47,203 nucleotides of DNA from JABMRP01 sp964444795 (GTDB taxonomy: Bacteria > Planctomycetota > Planctomycetia > Pirellulales > Thermoguttaceae). A program made the position numbers and the translations under genes. The notes beneath the pieces are model-generated. The model saw only the letters and a list, made by a program, of their open reading frames with translations, was not told where the DNA came from and made no database searches. Location of the stretch: assembly GCA_964444795.1 (NCBI GenBank), contig CAYUIQ010000037.1, positions 1 to 47,203 of the forward strand, in the 5' to 3' direction. Below, piece after piece: positions 8,409 through 14,895 of this stretch (within the stretch, counting starts at the first letter, position 1; each line of letters opens with the position of its first letter).

Positions 8409-9434
8409 CTAAATCACCGGTCCGTACCTCGGCCCCAGTGTCGGGGCGAGGCGCCGGCCGTAGGCCAGCAAATCGGATCGCTCGGCGGCGGTTAGCGGCT
8501 TGTACGCGCGGGCGAATTCGACGTTTTGGATCGCCTGCTCGACCGTGTACGGCCCGACCACCGCCGTGCCGACGCCCTCCAGGTCCAGCGCGTAAGCCAT
8601 GGCCTTGGACAAGTAGCCCGGCTCGGTCGCGCAGCCGACGTGTCCGCTACGGTGGTTCTTGAAACCGCCCTTGATGCCCGCGTAAACCTTCATCGCCGCG
8701 GTGCCGACGTTCTGCTTGCGGCACTCGGGCAGAACCTCGTTCTCGAAGCCGTAGATGTTTCGATCGGCGTAGTTCATCACGCACATGACCACGTCGATCT
8801 GTTTGGTCTGGAGCATCCGCACAAAGCGTGCCGGCCGGTTGTGTCCCGAGATGCCGATGAAGCGGATCTTGCCCTTCTCCTTCTGTTTCAGCAGAAACTC
8901 AAGCACGCCGTCGCGCCCCAGCACCTTGTCGATGTCCTTGCCGCCGACGCTGTGGATGTGGACCAGGTCGAGGTGGTCGGTTTTCATCAGCCGCAACGAT
9001 TCGGCCAGCGAAAGCTCGGCCTTGGCGCCCGAGTCGGTCGAGACCTTGCTGACCAGAAAGAGCCCGCCGCGCCGCTTGGGGACGAGCAGGCCCAGGGCCT
9101 CTTCGGCATTGCCGTAGATGCGTGCCGTATCGACGTAGTTGACACCCCGGTCGAGCACTTCGCCGAAGACCCGGGCGGCCCCTTGCACGTCGACCGGTCC
9201 CTCGCCGACCGGCGCGGTACCGAGGCCGAGGATCGTCACTCGCTGGCCGGTCCGGCCGAGCACGCGGGTGGGCAGGAGATCGGTCGTCGCCGGTTCGGCC
9301 CGAAGGGGTGTCGTGGACACCGCTACCGCGGCTCCGGCGGCCGCGGTACTGGCGAGAAACTCGCGGCGATCCATGACCGTGCCGCCCGCGGGCCGCTCGG
9401 ACCCGGCGGAAGAAGGATTATCGCTGGTGTTCAT
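8409..9434 (-). CDS. Tat-exported aldo/keto reductase
   Basis: The 342-residue protein has a twin-arginine signal (MDRREFLAS at residues 21-29) followed by an aldo/keto reductase barrel. Visible features are LGRTGQRVTILGLGTAPVG, the catalytic-type Asp and Tyr in NYVDTARIYGNAEEALG, Lys in LVSKVST and His in LVHIHSV. It probably interconverts a sugar or other carbonyl with NAD(P)H; export by Tat suggests the cofactor is loaded first. ATG 9434 is preceded by AAAGGA. The frame stays open much further upstream, but that extension would run into the divergent propeller gene. It is first in the leftward block and has a well-formed promoter. Confidence 0.85.
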   Translation of the reverse strand: MNTSDNPSSAGSERPAGGTVMDRREFLASTAAAGAAVAVSTTPLRAEPATTDLLPTRVLGRTGQRVTILGLGTAPVGEGPVDVQGAARVFGEVLDRGVNYVDTARIYGNAEEALGLLVPKRRGGLFLVSKVSTDSGAKAELSLAESLRLMKTDHLDLVHIHSVGGKDIDKVLGRDGVLEFLLKQKEKGKIRFIGISGHNRPARFVRMLQTKQIDVVMCVMNYADRNIYGFENEVLPECRKQNVGTAAMKVYAGIKGGFKNHRSGHVGCATEPGYLSKAMAYALDLEGVGTAVVGPYTVEQAIQNVEFARAYKPLTAAERSDLLAYGRRLAPTLGPRYGPVI

Positions 9435-9471
9435 GTCGGTATCCTTTGAGAAGGTGCGTTGGACCCGTTCA

Positions 9472-9500
9472 ATTATCTTCCATCGGCGGTTGTTTTGCAA
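9472..9500 (-). promoter_or_regulatory. Sigma-70-type promoter of the aldo/keto reductase block
   Basis: On the minus strand TTGCAA (9500-9495) is followed after exactly 17 bases by GATAAT (9477-9472). The -35 hexamer is the same six bases used by the divergent promoter. Confidence 0.6.
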
Positions 9501-9523
9501 ACCGTAGCGTGGCCGGGTATACT
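9495..9523 (+). promoter_or_regulatory. Sigma-70-type promoter of the PQQ propeller gene
   Basis: TTGCAA (9495-9500), a 17-base spacer and TATACT (9518-9523). It lies about 60 bases before the ATG at 9591 and shares its self-complementary -35 box with the leftward promoter. Confidence 0.65.
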
Positions 9524-9590
9524 CCGGGCAACGAATCCTCGGTCCGTGACCGTGCCCATGACGTGCCAACCCGTGGAGGGACACTTGGAG

Positions 9591-10880
9591 ATGAACCGAA
9601 CGACGCTCGCCCTGACAGCCTGGGCCATGCTCTGTTGCCTGCTCGCTCCGGCCTTGGCCCAAGACCTCGCGCCCGACGCAAGCAAAGACGGCCTCATCAC
9701 CTCGCCCGAGCCGGGATGGGCACAGTGGCGAGGACCGCGGCGCGACGGTTTCTCCGACGAGAAGGGGCTGCTCGGGACTTGGCCGGAGGGCGGACCGAGA
9801 CTGCTTTGGAAGGTCGACGGGCTCGGCCGAGGGTGGTCGTCGCCGGTTGTCGGCGACGGGCGGCTGTACATCACCGGCGACGTGGGCGACGATTTGGTCA
9901 TCTTCGCGTTCGACTTCGACGGCAAGCGGCTCTGGAAAACCACCAACGGAAGATCCTGGCTCCGCTCCTTTCCCGGCGCCCGCGCCAGTTGTGCTTTTTC
10001 CGAAGACCGGCTCTATCACCTCGGTGCGCACGGCCGCCTGGCCGCGCTCGACGCGACCTCCGGCAAGGAGCTTTGGGCCGTCAATATCCTTGATCGGTTC
10101 GAGGGCAAGAACATCACCTGGGCGCTGAGCGAATGCCTGCTGATCGACGGCGTCCGGGTGATCGTCACTCCCGGCGGAAAGAAGGGCCTGATGGCCGCGC
10201 TGGACAAACACACGGGCGAAACCGTTTGGACCACCGAACCGCTGGGCGACGATCGCACGTCACACTCCTCGCCGATCTTGTTTCGCCGCGGCGGACGGCG
10301 GGTGCTGGCCAATTGCTCGTCGGCCCATGGATTCGGCGTTGATGCCGACACGGGCAAGCTCCTCTGGACGGTCCCCCTGTTGAACCGGTTCGGCGTCAAC
10401 ACGGCCACGCCCATTTACGGCGCCGGGAGCGTCTTCTTCGTTACCCCCTACGGCGAAGAGGGGCGGCTTTATCACCTTCGCCCGGGCGACCAGGGCACGA
10501 CGGCCCAGCACGCGTGGACCTGTTCGCTGGACACCGTGACCGGAAGCGGCATACTGCTCGACGGCACCCTTTACGCGGGCGGGTACAAGAAATCGAAGTG
10601 GTGGTTCGGCGTCGATTGGAAGACGGGCCAAACGAAATGCGAGCTCAAGGATTTCACCACCGGAGCGGCCATTTACGCCGACGGCCGGTTGTGCGTGCTC
10701 GACGAGCGCGGCGCGGTTGGCCTGTTGCGCCCGACCGACGACGGCCTGGAAGTGACCGGCCGGTTCCAGTTGCCGACCAAGCCGGTCCGCGACGCCTGGG
10801 CCCATCCGGTGTTGCACGACGGGCGGTTGTACCTTCGCTATCACGACACGTTTTGGTGTTACGACGTGAAAGGGCGGTGA
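9591..10880 (+). CDS. Secreted PQQ-like beta-propeller protein
   Basis: A 429-residue exported protein with signal peptide MNRTTLALTAWAMLCCLLAP, cut near ALA-QD. It then carries the planctomycete PQQ-propeller opening WAQWRGPRRDGFSDEKGLL and repeated blades of the type SSPVVGDGRLYITGD, AALDATSGKELWAV and GFGVDADTGKLLWTV. Such proteins resemble BamB or PQQ dehydrogenase propellers but lack dehydrogenase motifs, so a binding or scaffold role is more likely than catalysis. GGAGGG lies before this ATG, and starting here places the signal peptide at the N terminus; the frame is open upstream. Downstream lies a palindrome cluster that may end the transcript. Confidence 0.82.
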   Translation: MNRTTLALTAWAMLCCLLAPALAQDLAPDASKDGLITSPEPGWAQWRGPRRDGFSDEKGLLGTWPEGGPRLLWKVDGLGRGWSSPVVGDGRLYITGDVGDDLVIFAFDFDGKRLWKTTNGRSWLRSFPGARASCAFSEDRLYHLGAHGRLAALDATSGKELWAVNILDRFEGKNITWALSECLLIDGVRVIVTPGGKKGLMAALDKHTGETVWTTEPLGDDRTSHSSPILFRRGGRRVLANCSSAHGFGVDADTGKLLWTVPLLNRFGVNTATPIYGAGSVFFVTPYGEEGRLYHLRPGDQGTTAQHAWTCSLDTVTGSGILLDGTLYAGGYKKSKWWFGVDWKTGQTKCELKDFTTGAAIYADGRLCVLDERGAVGLLRPTDDGLEVTGRFQLPTKPVRDAWAHPVLHDGRLYLRYHDTFWCYDVKGR

Positions 10881-10892
10881 GATCATTCTCTC

Positions 10893-11034
10893 GTACCCAC
10901 GCTTCCGCGTGGGTACGCAAGGGTTCGACGCTTTGCGTCGACGGCGCGGGAGATCCACCTCGGGGAAAGCGGTGAGCCAGGGGCCTCGACGCAAAGCGTC
11001 GGGCCGTGCGTGACGACGCAGAAGCGTCGTCACG
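10893..11034. repeat. Cluster of four perfect short palindromes
   Basis: Four stem-loops follow the propeller gene: a 10-bp stem GTACCCACGC (10893-10902/10907-10916); a 7-bp stem TCGACGC (10925-10931/10935-10941); a 6-bp stem CGACGC (10987-10992/10996-11001); and an 11-bp stem CGTGACGACGC (11009-11019/11024-11034). The middle two have complementary loops, TTT and AAA. No T-run follows any of them. The arrangement looks like a REP/BIME-type element, and could also stop or stabilise the upstream transcript. Confidence 0.7.
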
Positions 11035-11067
11035 AGGGTTAAGGCCAGAAGAGGGGGGAACATCCAC

Positions 11068-12255
11068 ATGAACGAACCACCCCGTGTCGATAGACGCCGT
11101 TTCATCCAATGCACGGCCGCCGTGGGTGCGTCGGCCGTGGCCGGGCAGATGAGCGAGACGACCGCTGGCGCCGAGCAGCCCTCGCCCAAACGGATCAGAG
11201 TGGGCGTGATCGGTTGTGGTAGCGTATCGCGAAAGTATCTGCCGCATCTGGCCGGGTCGCCGTTTGTCGAATTGGTTAGCACCTGTGACATCATCCCGCA
11301 ACGCGCTCGCGCGGCGGCCATTCGGTTCAAGGTGCCAAACCACTATCCGCACGTCGACAAAATGCTCGCCGGCGCGAAGTTCGACCTGCTGGTCAACCTG
11401 ACCGACATGCAGGAACACTATCGCCTGAACAAGCAGTCGCTCGCCTCGGGCAAGCACGTCTGGAGCGAGAAGCCGATCGCCGGCAGTTTGGCCGATGGCC
11501 GGGAGCTTTTGGAACTGGCCAAGAAGCAAGGCGTGCGAATCTGGGGCGCTCCCACCGTGGTGACCAGCCCGCAGTTTGCCTTCATGGCCAAGACACTCGC
11601 CGCTGGCACATTGGGCCGCGTCGCGGTGGCACACGGCGCGTACGGTCATCTCGGTCCGCACTGGTCGTCGTTTTTCTACGAGCAAGGGGGCGGCAGCATG
11701 CCCGACCTGGGCGTCTACAATCTGGCCACGCTCACCGGGCTGCTCGGGCCGGCCCGTTCGGTCGTGGCCATGACGAGCATCGTCACGCCGAAGCGGCAGA
11801 TCACGGGCAAGGGGCAAATCGAAGTGGTGGCCGAGGACAACGCCGTGGTAACGATGGATCACGGCGATGGAGCGCTTTCGACCGTGCAGTGCGGGTTCAA
11901 CTACTTCACCGCGCGGCAACACGACTCAACGCAACATGACCACCACACGATCTCGATCACCGGCACGGGCGGCAGCATGCACCTGGCCGGCTACGATTGG
12001 GCTCCCCACGGAGTCGACCTGGCCACGCGCGACAAACCCACGCTCACCCGTCACGCCACCGACCGGGGCCCATACTCCTGGCAATGCGGCGCGTCGCTGG
12101 TGGCCGAGTGCCTGGCCACCGGCTCCGAACCGCTGCTCACGCCCGAGCACTCGATCCACGTGGCCGAGATCATCGCCGCGGCCCGCCGGTCGCAGAGCAC
12201 GGGGCGGCGGATCGAGATCGAATCGACGTTTGCGTGGCCTCTTGGGCTCAGTTAG
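11068..12255 (+). CDS. Tat-exported Gfo/Idh/MocA-family oxidoreductase
   Basis: The 395-residue protein has a Tat signal (RRRFIQ, Arg9-Arg11), a Rossmann NAD(P) site (GVIGCGS, residues 46-52) and the family lysine in SEKPIAGS (Lys135). The C-terminal half is the alpha/beta substrate domain. Family members oxidise or reduce sugar hydroxyls, typically at C3, C2 or an inositol position. With the DUF1080 and isomerase/epimerase genes next door, a 3-keto-sugar step is a reasonable inference. AGGGGGG about 12 bases upstream serves as ribosome binding site. Its stop codon overlaps that of the convergent neighbour. Confidence 0.87.
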   Translation: MNEPPRVDRRRFIQCTAAVGASAVAGQMSETTAGAEQPSPKRIRVGVIGCGSVSRKYLPHLAGSPFVELVSTCDIIPQRARAAAIRFKVPNHYPHVDKMLAGAKFDLLVNLTDMQEHYRLNKQSLASGKHVWSEKPIAGSLADGRELLELAKKQGVRIWGAPTVVTSPQFAFMAKTLAAGTLGRVAVAHGAYGHLGPHWSSFFYEQGGGSMPDLGVYNLATLTGLLGPARSVVAMTSIVTPKRQITGKGQIEVVAEDNAVVTMDHGDGALSTVQCGFNYFTARQHDSTQHDHHTISITGTGGSMHLAGYDWAPHGVDLATRDKPTLTRHATDRGPYSWQCGASLVAECLATGSEPLLTPEHSIHVAEIIAAARRSQSTGRRIEIESTFAWPLGLS

Positions 12256-13157
12256 CCCACCGCTTTTGCCCAGTTTTCGACAAACGCGATGCACTGGGCC
12301 ACTTCTTCGACCAGTTTGGGGGATTGGTGTTCGTATTCGATGGAGAGCACGCCCTGGAAGCCCTGGCGGTGAAGCTCGGTGAGCACGGCCGCGTATTTCG
12401 CCTTGCCGGTGCCCAGCGGCACGTCGCGCGCGGCCGGCTCGCCCCACGCGATGACGTCTTTGAGATGGAAGCTCACGACACGGCCTTCCATCTTCTTGAG
12501 CGACTCGACGGGGTCCAAACCCGAGCGGACCCAGTGGCCCGTGTCGCAACAGGCGCCGATCCGCTTGCTGCGCCCCTGGCACACTTTCAATACGTTTTCC
12601 GGCCGCCAGTATTTTGAAGTCGCCGACTTGGGGTGATTGTGGATGGCCAGATTGATCTCGTACTCCTGGCAAAGCCCGTCGATCATCGGCATCGCCTCGG
12701 CCGGTGGTTCGGCCACCAGGTTTTCGACACCCATCTCCTTGGCAAATTCGAAGATCTGCCGGCAGTCGGCTTCGTTGTTCTGAAGATTGGCGTAGAAGTT
12801 CGACATTTTCACCCCGGCGGTGGCCATCTTCTCTTTCATCTCGTCGCGCAACTCGGCCGAGAGCGACTCGTTGGTCCTCAGGGCCGGGCGATCCTTGTCG
12901 AGCCGAAGAAAGAAGCCCGGCTCGACGTGACGAAGCCCCAACGCCGCGATCGGCTCGAGCGCTTCGTAGAAAGAGATATGCCGAAACGTGTAAAGTTCAC
13001 ATGCCAGCCGCCAGCCGATCTTCTCGGCATGGGGCGAACTCGTCTTGGCGGCCTCCGCCGCCGACAATGGCGAGGTGGACAGCGAGGTCATGGTGGCGGC
13101 TGCCCCGAGGGCGCCGGTCGTTCGCAGAAAGCCACGACGGTTGATGCGATGGTTCAT
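12252..13157 (-). CDS. Tat-exported sugar isomerase/epimerase, TIM barrel
   Basis: A 301-residue protein with Tat motif NRRGFLRT followed by a xylose-isomerase-like barrel. Candidate metal ligands lie in strands such as GLRHVEPGFF, INLAIHNHPK, IGACCDTGHW, SFHLKD and VLSIEYEH. Members of this family isomerise, epimerise or, in 3-keto-sugar pathways, cleave glycosides. It is the last gene of a leftward block behind two DUF1080 genes, with a 24-base gap to the first of them. AAGGAA precedes the ATG. Exact substrate cannot be given. Confidence 0.85.
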   Translation of the reverse strand: MNHRINRRGFLRTTGALGAAATMTSLSTSPLSAAEAAKTSSPHAEKIGWRLACELYTFRHISFYEALEPIAALGLRHVEPGFFLRLDKDRPALRTNESLSAELRDEMKEKMATAGVKMSNFYANLQNNEADCRQIFEFAKEMGVENLVAEPPAEAMPMIDGLCQEYEINLAIHNHPKSATSKYWRPENVLKVCQGRSKRIGACCDTGHWVRSGLDPVESLKKMEGRVVSFHLKDVIAWGEPAARDVPLGTGKAKYAAVLTELHRQGFQGVLSIEYEHQSPKLVEEVAQCIAFVENWAKAVG

Positions 13158-13181
13158 TGTGACGGTTCCTTATTCTCTCAT

Positions 13182-14006
13182 TCATCTTAACGGGCGAATC
13201 CAAATGTCGCGGAAGCGTACCGGGCTGCCGTGGCCTTGGAGTACCAAGGGAAGCTTGGCGGGATGCGGTTGGTAGGGAGCAATGCGACGATGGGCCATCG
13301 GGCCGTGGACTTCTTGGTTGTCATGCACCAGCACACCGTTGTGCCGCACGGTCACGGTGGCCGGCTTGGTCAGCTTGTCGCCGTCGAACACCGGCGCGGT
13401 GAAGCGGATATCGAACGATTGCCACTGGCCCGGCTTGCGACATGCGTTGACCAACGGCGGCGCCTGGCCGTAAAGCGACGCCGCCTGACCGTCGGGATAA
13501 ATCTGCTCGGCATGCATGGGATGAGAGTCGAAGATCTGGATCTCGTACCTGCCCATGATCAGGACCCCACTGTTGCCGCGGTTCATCAGGTTGCCCGAGG
13601 GTTCCGTGGGAGCCATCCACTGCAAGTGAATCTGACAATCGCCGAAGGGCTCTTTCGTTTCCAGCGAGCCGTGGCCGGCCGTGACGACGCCGTCGGCCAC
13701 CTTCCACGACGATGGTTTCCACTGGGAGAGATCCTCGCCGGAAAACAGCACGGTCGCGTCGGACGGGACCGAAGTTGCTTGCTTGGGATCGATCGGCACC
13801 GTCGGCGTAACGTGTTTTGGCACCGGACAATCGGGGTCATGGACGTGATACTTATCGCCGGTCCACGGCATCAGCGGCGTGTCTTTGTAACCGACGATCG
13901 TGCCCGACTCGGTCTTGCGGGTGAGCAATTCCCCCGCGGCGGGCATCGCCGCGAGCATCACACCCAGCAGGGCGGCTGGAGCGAGGCGGCTGGTGACGAG
14001 ACTCAT
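13182..14006 (-). CDS. Secreted DUF1080 (3-keto-disaccharide hydrolase family) protein A
   Basis: After a signal peptide (LAPAALLGVMLAAMPAAG) comes a short linker with HVHDPDCPVPKHVTP and then the concanavalin-like beta-sandwich of DUF1080. Family marks are VLFSGEDLSQW, LMNRGNSGVLIMGRYEIQIF, GQWQSFDIRFTAP and PLVLQGHGSPVRFRDIWIRP. The domain was renamed for 3-keto-disaccharide hydrolase activity found in some members, so cleavage of a 3-keto glycoside is the best guess. GGGAG stands before the ATG. It follows a shorter paralogue by 17 bases, which suggests co-transcription. Confidence 0.85.
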   Translation of the reverse strand: MSLVTSRLAPAALLGVMLAAMPAAGELLTRKTESGTIVGYKDTPLMPWTGDKYHVHDPDCPVPKHVTPTVPIDPKQATSVPSDATVLFSGEDLSQWKPSSWKVADGVVTAGHGSLETKEPFGDCQIHLQWMAPTEPSGNLMNRGNSGVLIMGRYEIQIFDSHPMHAEQIYPDGQAASLYGQAPPLVNACRKPGQWQSFDIRFTAPVFDGDKLTKPATVTVRHNGVLVHDNQEVHGPMAHRRIAPYQPHPAKLPLVLQGHGSPVRFRDIWIRPLR

Positions 14007-14023
14007 GGGATTCTCCCGTGCGA

Positions 14024-14671
14024 CTACTTGAGTTCCTTGATGCGGATATTGCGAAACGAGAGCGGCTGACCATGGTCTTGCAGGCCGACGTAGCCGGACA
14101 GGGGACGGTTCTTCACCGCCGACGTGTCGAGCGCCAGGTCGATGATCCGCTCGCCGTTAAGTTCCACCTGCAACCGGGTTCCCTTGCAGGTCACCACCAT
14201 GCGATTCCATTGGCCGGCCGGCTTGGACATGTTCTTACTCGGGCCGACGGCCGAAACGATGCCGCCGCAATCGTGGGGGCCCAGTTTCCCCGGCTTGTCG
14301 TGCGAGTCGAGAATCTGCACTTCAATCCCGTTGCCCACCGGATTGGTCATTTCGCCCACCCGCACGTACACGCCGCTGTTGCCGCCGGGCGGAATCTTGT
14401 ACTCCAGGTCGAAGATGAAGTCGGTGTACTTCTTCGGGGCCCAAAGGTACGCGTCGTAGCGCTTCCATCCGTGTTCGCCAGGCCGGGGCTTCAACGACAC
14501 GACGCCCTGCTCCTCGACGACCCAGTTGCCCGTCGTCTTCAGTCCGGTAAGGTCCTTTCCGTTGAAGAGCGATACGAACCCCTGGGCGTCCGGCTCCGCC
14601 GCATCCGCCGCGCCGAACACGGCAAAAAACAACGCCGCCACCAAGACCGCCATCTGCCGATTGCCAAACAT
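14024..14671 (-). CDS. Secreted DUF1080 (3-keto-disaccharide hydrolase family) protein B
   Basis: A 215-residue paralogue of the next gene consisting of a signal peptide (MAVLVAALFFAVFGAADA) and a single DUF1080 domain: FVSLFNGKDLTGLKTTGN, GGNSGVYVRVGEM, GNGIEVQILDSH, GQWNRMVVTCKG and GYVGLQDHGQPLSFRNIRIK. It differs from protein A in lacking the His-rich linker and in carrying a KYTDFIFDLEYKI strand. AGGAG lies 8 bases before the ATG. It is first in the leftward block and its 5' leader contains two stacked hairpins (14702-14743). Confidence 0.87.
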   Translation of the reverse strand: MFGNRQMAVLVAALFFAVFGAADAAEPDAQGFVSLFNGKDLTGLKTTGNWVVEEQGVVSLKPRPGEHGWKRYDAYLWAPKKYTDFIFDLEYKIPPGGNSGVYVRVGEMTNPVGNGIEVQILDSHDKPGKLGPHDCGGIVSAVGPSKNMSKPAGQWNRMVVTCKGTRLQVELNGERIIDLALDTSAVKNRPLSGYVGLQDHGQPLSFRNIRIKELK

Positions 14672-14701
14672 GACATTTTCTCCTATTGCGAGGTAACGCG
14701 G

Positions 14702-14743
14702 GGTAGGTTTTCAACCTGCCGGGACAGGATGTAATCCCGTCCC
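14702..14743 (-). repeat. Two adjacent hairpins in the DUF1080 leader
   Basis: Hairpin one pairs 14702-14709 with 14713-14720 (8 bp with one G-T). Hairpin two pairs GGGAC/GTCCC and, inside a 1x1 mismatch, GGAT/ATCC (14721-14743). They abut without a spacer and sit 31 bases upstream of the ATG at 14671. Neither has a T-run. They may be a planctomycete palindromic repeat or a 5'-UTR structure. Confidence 0.55.
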
Positions 14744-14764
14744 ACGAACATGACACCTCCCAAG

Positions 14765-14794
14765 ATTCTACCGACCCTCCGGGCGGTGTGCCAG
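14765..14794 (-). promoter_or_regulatory. Promoter candidate for the DUF1080 block
   Basis: On the minus strand CTGGCA (14794-14789), an 18-base spacer and TAGAAT (14770-14765). Both boxes deviate from consensus. Transcription from here would include the two leader hairpins. Confidence 0.35.
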
Positions 14795-14801
14795 GAAAAG
14801 C

Positions 14802-14830
14802 TGGTGATTTCGACGGCGGTTGCCTATAAT
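14802..14830 (+). promoter_or_regulatory. Promoter candidate for the methyltransferase-like/propeller gene
   Basis: A perfect TATAAT at 14825-14830 lies 17 bases after a weak -35 (TGGTGA, 14802-14807). The predicted transcript start, about 14837, falls at the first base of the palindrome 14838-14873. Confidence 0.45.
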
Positions 14831-14837
14831 CGGGCCA

Positions 14838-14873
14838 ATAGTAGCCATCTCGCTGGAGCGAAATGGCTACTAT
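14838..14873 (+). repeat. Palindromic repeat, copy 1, in a 5' leader
   Basis: A 16-bp stem with a single C/A mismatch (14838-14853 with 14858-14873) and loop TGGA. It ends before the ribosome binding site AAGGA of the 14896 gene. The segment 14841-14861 recurs exactly at 21828-21848. An ATG within it (14863) opens the same frame as the gene but is not the likely start. Confidence 0.75.
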
Positions 14874-14895
14874 ACGAACCAAGAAGGAATATGCC

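Noticed and set aside
6764..8662. 632-codon plus-strand frame
   Set aside because: Runs antisense across three genes that show clear families and signal peptides.
8409..10211. 600-codon frame including the aldo/keto reductase
   Set aside because: The first 258 codons lie antisense over the propeller gene; the reductase has its own ribosome binding site, Tat signal and promoter at 9434.
10923..11034. GEMM-type (c-di-GMP) riboswitch because of GACGCAAAGC
   Set aside because: The phrase is half of a simple palindrome; the rest of the aptamer (GNRA loop receptor, conserved CACGCACAGGGCAA) is missing.
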